A stretch of DNA of 10,452 bases from Alistipes sp. (lineage in GTDB: Bacteria; Bacteroidota; Bacteroidia; Bacteroidales; Rikenellaceae): assembly GCA_017559615.1 (NCBI GenBank), contig JAFYRB010000094.1:1-10452 (forward strand), read 5' to 3'. Shown in pieces: positions 1 to 7,847 of this stretch. The notes under the pieces were generated by a model, which had not been told where the DNA came from, searched no databases, and saw only the letters and a list, made by a program, of their open reading frames with translations. How positions within the stretch are numbered: the first letter of the stretch is position 1; every line of letters starts with the position of its first letter. The position numbers were made by a program, and so were the translations under genes.

Positions 1-7
1 AAATCTA

Positions 8-15
8 TATATTTG
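8..15 (+). promoter_or_regulatory. Bacteroidota -7 promoter box for the large lipoprotein gene
   Basis: TATATTTG is an exact match to the TAnnTTTG box read by the primary sigma factor of Bacteroidota. It lies 86 bases before the start codon at 102, which implies a leader of roughly 80 nt. The -33 element would lie before the window and cannot be checked. The same eight bases form the box of the hexosaminidase gene on the other strand. Confidence 0.6.
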
Positions 16-26
16 CATAACTATTT

Positions 27-45
27 GCGGAGGTATTTTCTCTGC
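27..45 (+). promoter_or_regulatory. Small hairpin in the 5' leader of the large lipoprotein mRNA
   Basis: GCGGAG at 27-32 can pair with CTCTGC at 40-45 (five Watson-Crick pairs and one G-U) around a 7-nt loop. It would lie within a few bases of the predicted transcript start. The rest of the leader to base 101 is A/T-rich and unstructured, as is usual for Bacteroidota genes translated without a Shine-Dalgarno. A 5' hairpin could stabilise the mRNA, but that role is only inferred. Confidence 0.3.
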
Positions 46-101
46 GCTTATTTTCAATAGGACACTTAATTAAAATTTTATTAACCAAAATTATTAACAC
101 T

Positions 102-3100
102 ATGAGGAAAATTTTTACATCCCTCAAGACGATCGTAGCTGCTACTTTGGTTGCTGCTATGTCATTGTCAGTGTCTTGTTCTTATGACGATACAGGCATT
201 GTGAACGAGATCGAGAACGTTAAGGCTGACCTTGCAGCTTTGGCAGAGCGCGTTACCGCTTTGGAGAATAAGCTCAACTCAGAGGTTGACGCCTTGAAGG
301 CTCTTATTAACGAGCAGGTTGTTGTTGTTGACGTTGTAACTGACGCTAACGGCAACCAGACTATTAAGTTGTCAGACGGTAGCGAGATTACTGTTTTGGC
401 TCCTGTTGGTTGTGACCACGTATGCGACGTACTTCAGTACCGTGTTGTTGAAGGCGTATTGGAGGTTAGCGCAGATGGTCAGAACTGGATCGCTGTAAAG
501 GTAGCTCCAGAGCAGGTTGTTGCAAACATCGTTCTTAACGAGGATGGCACTGCAACTATCACTTTGGCTAACGGCGAGGAGTTCACAGTTGTTAAGGCTG
601 AGCTTATCGAGTGTGAGGCTACACGTTCACAGCTTTTCGTAGCTCCAGGTGAGACTAAGTCTATCAAGTTTACTATCAACGATGCAGTTTCTGATGTAAA
701 CGTTATGAACCAGCCTCTTGGTTGGTCAGCTTCTATCGAGGTTGCTCCTGCTGTTGAGGATGAGGATAACGTAGATCCAGGTATGGGTATCTTGGCTGCT
801 GGTGGTGCAGACTTCCTTTTGAACATCACAGGTCCTTCTGCAGACTTCGTTAAGGCTGGTTATGCACAGAAGGAGGGCTTCGTAGCTGTTCACTTCAACT
901 CTGCAAACGGTGGTTGTAAGGTTGCTAAGGTTGCTGTAAACCTTGCAGAGCTTGGTATTAGCGTTGATGCTTCTGGTAACATCACAATTTCTAACAGCGT
1001 TGCAAAGAGCGCAGGTTTCGATGAGATGGGTGAGCCATTGTACAACTTCGCTGACTTCTTCATCGGTATCGTTGACGCTGCTGACTACGCTACTTATGGT
1101 GATAAGGTATTCGTTGACACATTCGACGATTGGACATATGAGTACACTGCAAACGTGGCTTCTACACAGCGTACAACTGGTTTCCAGAACATCGTTGACC
1201 TTCAGTGGTACGAGGCTGGCGTATGCGAGAAGGAGGTTTACACTCTTACAGTAGATCAGCTCGCTGGCGCATTCTGGCCTAAGTACGAGTACGAGATGGG
1301 TAAGGAGTACATCATCTTCGTTACTACTGAGTCTGAGATGGCAAGCTACGTTGAGCAGCCTGTTTTGACTAACGCTGCTAAGGCTTCTTACAAGCGTGTA
1401 TTCGTTGAGGCTAACCTCGATAAGGAGAACACTACTTGGAACGACGCTACTGCAGAGTTCACATTGGCTGGTTACAACTACTACATCGTAGGTTGGTTGC
1501 CAGTTGCAGATCTTGAGCAGTTCGTTGAGTACGGTATGGCTGCTGATCTCGACTCAGCTTTGGTATTCTACCTCAAGAATGGTGGTAACCTTATGGGTGC
1601 TGGTGCTGTTGTTACCGATATGCAGGGTACTTACAAGCTTTCTGAGCTTGCAGCACTTTCAATGACAGGTTGGGCTCCTATGCTTAACGCTGATACTGAG
1701 TACTTGTTCTTCGTATACCCAATGAACGCAGAGACTGAGATGGAGTTCTACACTCATCAGGTTGTTGATGAGAACATCCGTAACTACGGTTCATTCCGCA
1801 CTAAGGCTCTTGTACAGGGTGAGTTCGACGCTGCTGCTCAGTTCGAGCTTGTAGCTCACGAGGAGAAGACTATCGAGGTTAACGCTACATTCGGTGAGGA
1901 GGTAGTTTCAGTTGTTTACAACTGGTACGAGGAGTCATTTATGGATCCTGAGGAGGCTGCTGCAGCTATCTTGGGTGATTTATACTACTCAGAGTTCGTA
2001 ACATTCGGCGAGGGCGAGCACACTATTGCTGCTTCTAAGTTCGAGTACTATGGTCTTCCAGATCCTGTTTACCTCGGCGTTTTGGCAATCAATGCTAACG
2101 GTGAGTACGTTTACGTAGAGCAGTCATTCTCTCGCAACGAGGGTGGCGACGAGCCAGGTGAGCCAAGTGAGGTAACTTACGATTCTGCTGATACTTCAGG
2201 TGATATCTATGGCAGCGACTACTATGTAAATCTTCACGGTAGCGATGGTAGCCGCGTTGTTATGAACTTCTACGGTATCTCTGAGTACGATACATACTTC
2301 ATCCCAGCTGGTACTTATGACTTCGGTGCTTGGTTTGGCGCTGTTTACACTGGTGGTTACTCACGTGTTGAGTATAGCGATGGTACACGCGATAATATCT
2401 ATGGTGGTACTGTAGCTGTTGCAGAGGTTGATGGTAAGTACCGCATCGAGGTAAATGCAAATATTGGTGATGCATACACTGCGTTCTCAGCTGTTTACGA
2501 GGGTCTTATCGATGGCCTTATCCTTCCAAGCGAGTATGTTGAGCCAGAGCCAGAAACAGAGCCAGAGCCAGTAGTCAACGCAGTCAACCCAGTTCGTGCT
2601 GAGTACGACAACAAGTTCGACCTCTATGAGTACAATGGTGGTGACGCTGAGTACGCATTCTGGTTGTACGACGAGAATAACAACTATGTTGAGGTTATCC
2701 ACCGCTTCGGTAGCCACACTGGTTGGAATGATGTATTCGAGGCTAAGCTCGTTAAGGACGGTGTTGAGTCTGTAGCTACTTCAGTCCAGACACAGGCTCC
2801 TAACACTTGGAACTGCAACGCTGGTGAGTTGTACTTCGTAGTTATCGCTACATTCGAGAATGGTGAGGCAGTTGAGATCCAGGCTCAGCTTCCTGCAGTT
2901 GAGGTTAACTACCTTGGTGAGGGCTCTACATACGCTCCAGGTTCAGAGAATCAGGGCGGTGACGAAGGTGGCGAGGAAGGCGGCGAGGAGATCGTTCCTA
3001 CTGAGTTGACTATCACAAGCCACTTTACACTCTTCAATGAGGGTATGGAGCACGAGATTGGTTTCTACTATGACGAGGCTAATGGTAAGTTTGTTGATAT

Positions 3101-3689
3101 CGACTTCATCTCTAACCCAATCGTAGCTGGTACTTACACTTTGGCTAATGGCTTGTCAGGTATGTACTGTAAGTCACACGGTGGTGATATGTCAGCTTGT
3201 GAAGTTATCGTAACTGAGAATGCTGATGGTACTCTTACATTCGATGCTACATTCAAGGCAGGTGATGAGAACTGGTATCACTTCCTTTACACAGCTAAGA
3301 TTTATGAGTCAGCTGGCTCAGACTCAAATGTTGTAACTTTGAATACCAAGAGCGCAGGTGAGAAGATCGGTACTTACTACTGGGGTTGGACATTGTCTGA
3401 CGCTGAGGGTAACAACTCAGTAAAGCTTGTTGTTGACGAGTACTATGCTGCTGACAAGGCTACTGATTTTCCAAAGGCTAACGAGTACACAGCTTTCCAG
3501 AGCTCTGTATCTCAGATTATGAACGGTGGTCACTTCTCATTCGTTAACGAGTCTTTGAAGGTTAACGGTGTGAACTACAAGAACGATGACGTTTCTAACG
3601 CTAAGTTGACAGTTGTTGAGGCTACATCAATCACTATCGAGTTCACAGTTGGTGGTGAGGACTATACATTTGTATACAGCATCATCTAA
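102..3689 (+). CDS. Large modular surface lipoprotein with N-terminal coiled coil (DUF4988/PL29-N-like)
   Basis: This 1195-residue protein has no recognised enzymatic motif. Residues 1-25 form a lipoprotein signal ending LSVSC; Cys26 is the lipidation site and the lipobox is slightly atypical (Ser at -3). Tyr-Asp-Asp follows shortly after, resembling the acidic export signals of surface lipoproteins. Residues 34-72 are a heptad coiled coil, like the N-terminal region (DUF4988) of many Bacteroidales proteins called PL29 lyase N-terminal. Two similar beta units follow (about 73-100 and 137-166), then Ig/Fn3-like stretches to about 680. Three modules at about 690-806, 967-1070 and 1075-1195 seem related to each other. 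Hinges are acidic: a Gly/Glu/Pro hinge near 680-689, an EP-rich one at 814-823 and a Gly/Glu one at 950-963. Codon use is strongly biased compared with the other genes here, which suggests high expression. The gene has its own promoter and a strong terminator. A structural, adhesive or ligand-binding surface role is inferred; a lyase activity is not supported. Confidence 0.88.
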   Translation: MRKIFTSLKTIVAATLVAAMSLSVSCSYDDTGIVNEIENVKADLAALAERVTALENKLNSEVDALKALINEQVVVVDVVTDANGNQTIKLSDGSEITVLAPVGCDHVCDVLQYRVVEGVLEVSADGQNWIAVKVAPEQVVANIVLNEDGTATITLANGEEFTVVKAELIECEATRSQLFVAPGETKSIKFTINDAVSDVNVMNQPLGWSASIEVAPAVEDEDNVDPGMGILAAGGADFLLNITGPSADFVKAGYAQKEGFVAVHFNSANGGCKVAKVAVNLAELGISVDASGNITISNSVAKSAGFDEMGEPLYNFADFFIGIVDAADYATYGDKVFVDTFDDWTYEYTANVASTQRTTGFQNIVDLQWYEAGVCEKEVYTLTVDQLAGAFWPKYEYEMGKEYIIFVTTESEMASYVEQPVLTNAAKASYKRVFVEANLDKENTTWNDATAEFTLAGYNYYIVGWLPVADLEQFVEYGMAADLDSALVFYLKNGGNLMGAGAVVTDMQGTYKLSELAALSMTGWAPMLNADTEYLFFVYPMNAETEMEFYTHQVVDENIRNYGSFRTKALVQGEFDAAAQFELVAHEEKTIEVNATFGEEVVSVVYNWYEESFMDPEEAAAAILGDLYYSEFVTFGEGEHTIAASKFEYYGLPDPVYLGVLAINANGEYVYVEQSFSRNEGGDEPGEPSEVTYDSADTSGDIYGSDYYVNLHGSDGSRVVMNFYGISEYDTYFIPAGTYDFGAWFGAVYTGGYSRVEYSDGTRDNIYGGTVAVAEVDGKYRIEVNANIGDAYTAFSAVYEGLIDGLILPSEYVEPEPETEPEPVVNAVNPVRAEYDNKFDLYEYNGGDAEYAFWLYDENNNYVEVIHRFGSHTGWNDVFEAKLVKDGVESVATSVQTQAPNTWNCNAGELYFVVIATFENGEAVEIQAQLPAVEVNYLGEGSTYAPGSENQGGDEGGEEGGEEIVPTELTITSHFTLFNEGMEHEIGFYYDEANGKFVDIDFISNPIVAGTYTLANGLSGMYCKSHGGDMSACEVIVTENADGTLTFDATFKAGDENWYHFLYTAKIYESAGSDSNVVTLNTKSAGEKIGTYYWGWTLSDAEGNNSVKLVVDEYYAADKATDFPKANEYTAFQSSVSQIMNGGHFSFVNESLKVNGVNYKNDDVSNAKLTVVEATSITIEFTVGGEDYTFVYSII

Positions 3690-3710
3690 TACAATCTATA
3701 GTTAGATGTT

Positions 3711-3745
3711 TCGGAGCTTCCCTTTCGGGAGGCTCCGATTTTTTT
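3711..3745 (+). terminator. Rho-independent terminator of the large lipoprotein gene
   Basis: Bases 3711-3722 pair with 3727-3738 in a 12-bp stem (one T-G wobble) closed by the tetraloop TTTC. Seven T residues follow at 3739-3745. It starts 21 bases after the stop codon. It is a strong intrinsic terminator and separates this gene from the next lipoprotein gene. Confidence 0.92.
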
Positions 3746-3796
3746 ATTTGTATATGCAGTTATTACCGAAATAGGTGCTGTTTAGAAAAAAAACAC

Positions 3797-3804
3797 TATC
3801 TTTG
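3797..3804 (+). promoter_or_regulatory. Bacteroidota -7 promoter box for the second lipoprotein gene
   Basis: TATCTTTG matches TAnnTTTG exactly. It lies between the upstream terminator and the start codon at 3847, giving a leader of roughly 35-40 nt. I do not see a convincing -33 element. Because transcription would start after base 3804, this box argues against an upstream start at 3775. Confidence 0.65.
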
Positions 3805-3846
3805 TCTGCAGAGAAGATATCTAAATTAAACAAAATAACGTCTATT

Positions 3847-5541
3847 ATGAGATTTTTTAAGTACCTATCTATGCTTTGCATCGCGGCGCTTGCTCTCGCA
3901 GCGTGTGAGAATGAGCCGCAGCCAGAGCCACAACCAGAGCCAGATCCAGTGCCACCTACGCCTACCGTGGAGTCTTTCACAATCGATGTGCAGGAGGTAC
4001 ACGCTGCCTATGCCGTAACAGAGGTGACTCCAACAAACACCGAGATGTACTACATTATGTATCTCGAGGAGGTGTCGTACTTCCAAAATGGTGGTATCGA
4101 GAGTGCCGAGCAGTTGTTCGAAGATGACTTTATGGCCTTCGAGCAGAATGCTATTAGCAACACTATGAACCTCAAGGAGTATATGATTGCGGTAAATGTC
4201 GCATTCCAGGATGTGAAGCGCGTTAAGTGGAACAGCGTGCGCCCAGGCGTTGCATCGGTGTTGTATGTTTATGGCGTTGAGTTCTCGGAGGATGGCGCTT
4301 CGTATGAGCCTGTTACAGATGTTGCGTGGAAGGTTATTGAGCCAGAGTATGCCCCATTGCAGGAGGTGAACTTCAACCTCGATATTGATATTGATGGCGC
4401 AGAGGTAGCTCTCAACGTAAAACCCGAGAATTGGGATGGATATTACGTAGTAAAGTTTGTTGATGGCAACGATGACCTTTATATGGATGAGGGTGCAGAG
4501 TTCGATGATCAGGATATGAAGGCTATTGCCGATGAGTGGATATCAGTTCTCGACTCAAATCTTAACGGCGGTCACACCCTCGATCAGATATTGAATGAGA
4601 TATGTTGTAAGGGTGATGTAGTTATCGAGGCGCAGCTAAGCTCATACACTCTCTACTCAGCTCTCGTATACCCTGTTGCGGAGTATGATGGTTTTGTGCA
4701 GGTAGTAGCCGAGCCATCTTACATCAGCTTCTCGACAGAGGAGGTGCAGCAGTCGGATATGGATATCAACATCGAGGTTTCGAACTGCTATGTGCGCGTT
4801 GCTGACCTTAAGATTACTCCATCTAACCCTGACGAAACATACCTTCTTCTCATCACTCCAACAGAGTATCTTCCAGCAGATTACGACGATGAAGTGCTCC
4901 TCGATAAGACCTTGGGTGAGTTCGTCTACTACACCTATGAGTTCGAGGGCGAGGTGACAACACACCTCAATACGCTATATCCTGATAAGGAGTATATCGT
5001 CGTGGCATTCGGCTATAGCGGTGGCGTGGTGACAACTGATGTATGCTCAAAGGTATTCAAGACAGAGCCAGAGGGTGAGTGTGAGCTCGAGATTACCGAT
5101 GTTATCATTGGTGGCCCTTATAAGCCATCTGCCCTCTATAACTATGATCCAGAGCGTTTCAGCGACTTCCTTCCGATGTATAACCCAGATAGCTCGGTAG
5201 GCGTAATCTCTATGGAGATCAAGACAAGTAAGCCTACAACCGACCTCTTCGCATATCCATTCGCAAAGATGGACTACGATTGGGCTGGTCACGATACTAT
5301 CTTCTTCGACTTGCTTATCGAGGCTTGCCCTGCGTTGGATGTGCGTGCCGTTATCTACGAGTATTCACCATACTACGTATGTGCTGCGGCGTTCGACTAT
5401 AAGGGTAATGTAACACCTATGTGGATGTCGGAGGCTATCACGTGGACTTATGAGGATGTGAAGCCTATAAGCGAACTTATTGAAAAACTCGAGGCAAACC
5501 CTGCGTCAGTGCAGTTGCTCTCGGTGCCTGTAAACAGATAA
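3847..5541 (+). CDS. Lipoprotein with Pro/Glu spacer and four tandem Fn3-like modules
   Basis: The product has 564 residues and I do not recognise a named family. The signal peptide ends in a canonical LAAC lipobox with lipidated Cys20. A Pro/Glu/Gln spacer at residues 21-39 would hold the folded part away from the membrane. Four beta-rich units follow, at about 41-165, 170-297, 303-407 and 411-535. Each opens with a strand such as FTIDV, FNLDI or INIEV; at least the first three then have a Pro plus a Tyr-containing strand, and units one to three include the Fn3-like pattern L..tY...V. Unit two has an acidic, helix-prone insertion near 215-250. The ATG at 3847 is chosen because an in-frame ATG at 3775 adds 24 residues ahead of the signal peptide and lies upstream of the promoter box. 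The gene has its own promoter and shares a terminator with the convergent hexosaminidase gene. Surface binding is a guess; no catalytic motif is visible. Confidence 0.87.
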   Translation: MRFFKYLSMLCIAALALAACENEPQPEPQPEPDPVPPTPTVESFTIDVQEVHAAYAVTEVTPTNTEMYYIMYLEEVSYFQNGGIESAEQLFEDDFMAFEQNAISNTMNLKEYMIAVNVAFQDVKRVKWNSVRPGVASVLYVYGVEFSEDGASYEPVTDVAWKVIEPEYAPLQEVNFNLDIDIDGAEVALNVKPENWDGYYVVKFVDGNDDLYMDEGAEFDDQDMKAIADEWISVLDSNLNGGHTLDQILNEICCKGDVVIEAQLSSYTLYSALVYPVAEYDGFVQVVAEPSYISFSTEEVQQSDMDINIEVSNCYVRVADLKITPSNPDETYLLLITPTEYLPADYDDEVLLDKTLGEFVYYTYEFEGEVTTHLNTLYPDKEYIVVAFGYSGGVVTTDVCSKVFKTEPEGECELEITDVIIGGPYKPSALYNYDPERFSDFLPMYNPDSSVGVISMEIKTSKPTTDLFAYPFAKMDYDWAGHDTIFFDLLIEACPALDVRAVIYEYSPYYVCAAAFDYKGNVTPMWMSEAITWTYEDVKPISELIEKLEANPASVQLLSVPVNR

Positions 5542-5559
5542 CAGACAGGTAGTTGAATA

Positions 5560-5592
5560 AAAATAGGCTGACTCTCGGAGTCAGCCTATTTT
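5560..5592. terminator. Bidirectional terminator between convergent genes
   Basis: Bases 5560-5574 pair perfectly with 5578-5592 in a 15-bp stem with a 3-base loop (TCG). The stem ends in AAAATA on the left and TATTTT on the right, so it gives a U-tract in either direction. It starts 18 bases after the lipoprotein stop codon and ends 18 bases before the hexosaminidase stop codon, as expected for a shared intrinsic terminator. Confidence 0.9.
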
Positions 5593-5610
5593 GTTTGCAG
5601 TGGGGTAGCG

Positions 5611-7683
5611 CTATTTAACAACAACCTCGTCGATAAATAGGAAACCGCTGAATTTACTGCGGTGTGCCTTATAGCGGATGTAACGTGCCTCGGCGCTGCC
5701 CTCCCAGCCGAAACTCTTGAACGATGGCACATCCTCCACCACAACCTCGTGCTCTATATCGGCAATCTTGGTGTAGTTCTCGCCATCCACCGAGATAGCA
5801 ATCTCCACCAAGCAAGGCATAAAGACACCAGGACCGCAATACTGCATAAAGTCCGCCGCGATGCTCTCGATGTGCGTCACCTCGCCCATATCTATCGTCA
5901 CGTCCACGCCACCACGGCCCAAGAAGCCCTGCCAGCGACCATCGGCATATGTCCACGTGCCACGTAGTCCATCCGTTAGCGTAGCATCGCCCGCAGCACC
6001 ATACTGCGGAGCATAGTAGCGCGATGGGAGGTTGTATGTAACAGCCTTGCCACGTGCAAGATGCTTGATTGGTTGAAGTGACTCTGGGCGTTCGCCAATC
6101 TCACTCTTTAGGTCAAATGGGTGGTAGCCCTCCTCCATCATTCGCTCGACAATATCTATGGCACGTAGGCGGAATAGACCATACTCCTTCTCGTTAGGCT
6201 GTGACCATCCAACCTCGGCAATAGCAATGGCACGTGGCCACAACATCATCTCGTAATGCTCGTCCGTAGGTATAAACTCTGCCCATAGATTGCCCTGAAC
6301 ACCGAGGATATACTTGCTCACATCCTCGGGCATATCCTTTGGCGTAGGGTCGTAGGAGTAGACCTTCTCCAAAGGTAGATAGCCACCAATAGCCTCGGGT
6401 TGTGTAGGTGGAGCATCCTGTGGCGCGTCGATGTAGCAGTAGGCGTGGGGCGACATAACAACCTTATGTCCCGCCTTGGCAGCCGCAAGACCACCCTCCT
6501 CACCACGCCACGACATCACCGTAGCGTTAGGGGCAAGGCCTCCCTCGAGAATCTCATCCCAGCCGATAATCTGACGGCCACGAGCATTGAGGTACTTCTC
6601 GATGCGCTGAATCATATAGCTCTGCAGCTCATCAACATCCTCAAGTCCCTCCTCGCGCATACGGCGCTGGCAATCTTCGCACTCGCCCCAGCTGCGCTTC
6701 GTAGCCTCGTCGCCACCAATATGTATATACTCCGATGGAAATATCTCGATAATCTTGTCGAGAATCGCTTCAAACATCTCGAATGTTGCCTCCTTGCCGA
6801 TGCACAAATCCTCCTGACGTTCGGGGCGTGGTGTGCAGGCCAACTCGGGATATGCTGCGATAACCTCCTCGGAGTGGCCAGGCATCTCAATCTCGGGGAT
6901 TATGGTGATGTATCTCTCTGCGGCATAGCGCACTAACTCCTTTGCATCCTCCTTTGTGAGATAACCGCCATACGCACCCTCGGTGCCCATCTCAACGTGG
7001 CCACGCTCGCCATATCCCCACTCCTTCCACGTTGCTTGCTTGCGCCACGCAGCATACTCCGTAAGACGTGGGTACGACTCAATCTCTATGCGCCAGCCCG
7101 CAGCATCGGTGAGGTGCAGATGTAGGCGGTTCATCTTCAGACGTGCCATCATATCAATCTGTCGCTTGAGGAACTCCACAGAGCGGAAGTGACGCGAGAT
7201 ATCTATCAATATGCCGCGATACTCGAAACGTGGATAGTCATATATCTCGCCCTCGAGCCATTTGCCCTCCAACTCACCCTCCATCATCTGGCGAATAGAC
7301 TGTATGGCGTAGAAGAGTCCTGCGCCACTATGTGCCTTAATGTTGATGCCTTCAGGGGTTGTCGCTATATGATATCCCTCCGCCTCTTTTACCGCCGATG
7401 CATCCACCGCAAGATTTAAGTAGGCCTTTTTTGCAGGCTTCTTAACCTCCTTAACCTTAAGTCCCGCAGCAGCAATAGCCGCGCGAATACGCTCCGTAGT
7501 CTCACTATCTGCATCAATGTATAGATTCAGCTCCTGGGTAGCATCAAAGAGTTGCATATCATCCGTATCTTTTCGCTCGATGCTATAAGGTGCGGGTGTA
7601 ATCTGTGAATACTGTGCGCTCGCCTCGTTAAGGCCAACGATAGCAAAAACTGCTATTATAAGGGTAAATTTTAGATGTTTCAT
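5611..7683 (-). CDS. Secreted GH20 beta-N-acetylhexosaminidase with C-terminal discoidin-like domain
   Basis: This glycoside hydrolase family 20 enzyme (690 residues) removes terminal beta-linked GlcNAc or GalNAc from glycans by substrate-assisted catalysis. A Sec signal peptide ends ASA at residue 23, with no lipobox, so the product is periplasmic or secreted. Residues about 28-148 are the GH20b-type N-terminal domain. The TIM barrel starts at about 155 (RGILIDISRHF) and carries LHLTDAAGWRIEI (188-200), EIEMPGHS (264-271) and the signature HIGGDE (321-326), where Asp325 and Glu326 are the catalytic pair. GWDE (374-377), SWRG (391-394) and NLWAE (465-469) are further active-site segments. Residues about 560-690 look like an F5/8 type C (discoidin/CBM32-like) carbohydrate-binding domain. 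All key residues are intact. No SusC/SusD pair is adjacent, so it appears outside a polysaccharide utilization locus. Host mucin glycans or chitobiose-type sugars are plausible substrates, which the sequence alone cannot decide. Confidence 0.95.
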   Translation of the reverse strand: MKHLKFTLIIAVFAIVGLNEASAQYSQITPAPYSIERKDTDDMQLFDATQELNLYIDADSETTERIRAAIAAAGLKVKEVKKPAKKAYLNLAVDASAVKEAEGYHIATTPEGINIKAHSGAGLFYAIQSIRQMMEGELEGKWLEGEIYDYPRFEYRGILIDISRHFRSVEFLKRQIDMMARLKMNRLHLHLTDAAGWRIEIESYPRLTEYAAWRKQATWKEWGYGERGHVEMGTEGAYGGYLTKEDAKELVRYAAERYITIIPEIEMPGHSEEVIAAYPELACTPRPERQEDLCIGKEATFEMFEAILDKIIEIFPSEYIHIGGDEATKRSWGECEDCQRRMREEGLEDVDELQSYMIQRIEKYLNARGRQIIGWDEILEGGLAPNATVMSWRGEEGGLAAAKAGHKVVMSPHAYCYIDAPQDAPPTQPEAIGGYLPLEKVYSYDPTPKDMPEDVSKYILGVQGNLWAEFIPTDEHYEMMLWPRAIAIAEVGWSQPNEKEYGLFRLRAIDIVERMMEEGYHPFDLKSEIGERPESLQPIKHLARGKAVTYNLPSRYYAPQYGAAGDATLTDGLRGTWTYADGRWQGFLGRGGVDVTIDMGEVTHIESIAADFMQYCGPGVFMPCLVEIAISVDGENYTKIADIEHEVVVEDVPSFKSFGWEGSAEARYIRYKAHRSKFSGFLFIDEVVVK

Positions 7684-7702
7684 ATCGTAAGTTTATTTTC
7701 TA

Positions 7703-7710
7703 CAAATATA
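7703..7710 (-). promoter_or_regulatory. Bacteroidota -7 promoter box for the hexosaminidase gene
   Basis: On the minus strand this reads TATATTTG, an exact TAnnTTTG match, identical to the box at 8-15. It lies 19 bases before the start codon (7683-7681), so the leader would be only about 12-15 nt. No clear -33 element is visible upstream in the A/T-rich DNA to about 7745. Confidence 0.6.
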
Positions 7711-7810
7711 CACAATCTTACCCAAAATAGAAAATATATTCCCCGATTTATGGTTTTGGAGTATAAGTATTTTTACCTATTTTACGAGGAAAATGGCTCT
7801 TTTTATCCCG

Positions 7811-7832
7811 TTCGTGGGGGCGCCGACACGAA
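7811..7832. promoter_or_regulatory. Inverted repeat upstream of the oxoamine synthase promoter, candidate operator
   Basis: TTCGTG (7811-7816) and CACGAA (7827-7832) form a perfect 6-bp inverted repeat separated by 10 bases, with arm centres 16 bases apart. It ends 7 bases before the -7 box at 7840 and covers the expected -33 region. The centre spacing is longer than one and a half helical turns. A dimeric regulator site is possible, but a 6-bp repeat can also arise by chance. Confidence 0.3.
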
Positions 7833-7839
7833 AAAAGAT

Positions 7840-7847
7840 TACCTTTG
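7840..7847 (+). promoter_or_regulatory. Bacteroidota -7 promoter box for the oxoamine synthase gene
   Basis: TACCTTTG matches TAnnTTTG exactly. It sits 86 bases before the start codon at 7934, giving a leader of roughly 80 nt. That leader has no stable hairpin I can find and ends in an A/T-rich stretch before the ATG. No good -33 match is visible; the inverted repeat at 7811-7832 occupies that place. Confidence 0.62.

Noticed and set aside
2541..2570. Short direct repeat of GAGCCA units (and a similar one at 3907-3960)
   Set aside because: It encodes Glu-Pro hinges in two lipoproteins. It is a protein linker repeat, not a CRISPR, mobile element or regulatory repeat.
102..3689. Polysaccharide lyase activity for the large lipoprotein
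   Set aside because: Similarity is limited to the N-terminal coiled-coil region that databases name after PL29 lyases. I see no lyase catalytic domain in the remaining residues.
3775..3846. Upstream in-frame ATG adding 24 residues to the second lipoprotein
   Set aside because: It would bury the lipoprotein signal behind a charged leader and lies upstream of the -7 box at 3797-3804. The ATG at 3847 gives a normal signal peptide.
6400..6936. A 178-codon plus-strand open frame inside the hexosaminidase gene
   Set aside because: It lies opposite the catalytic region of an intact GH20 gene, has no promoter box or recognisable protein features, and is best explained as a shadow of the coding strand.
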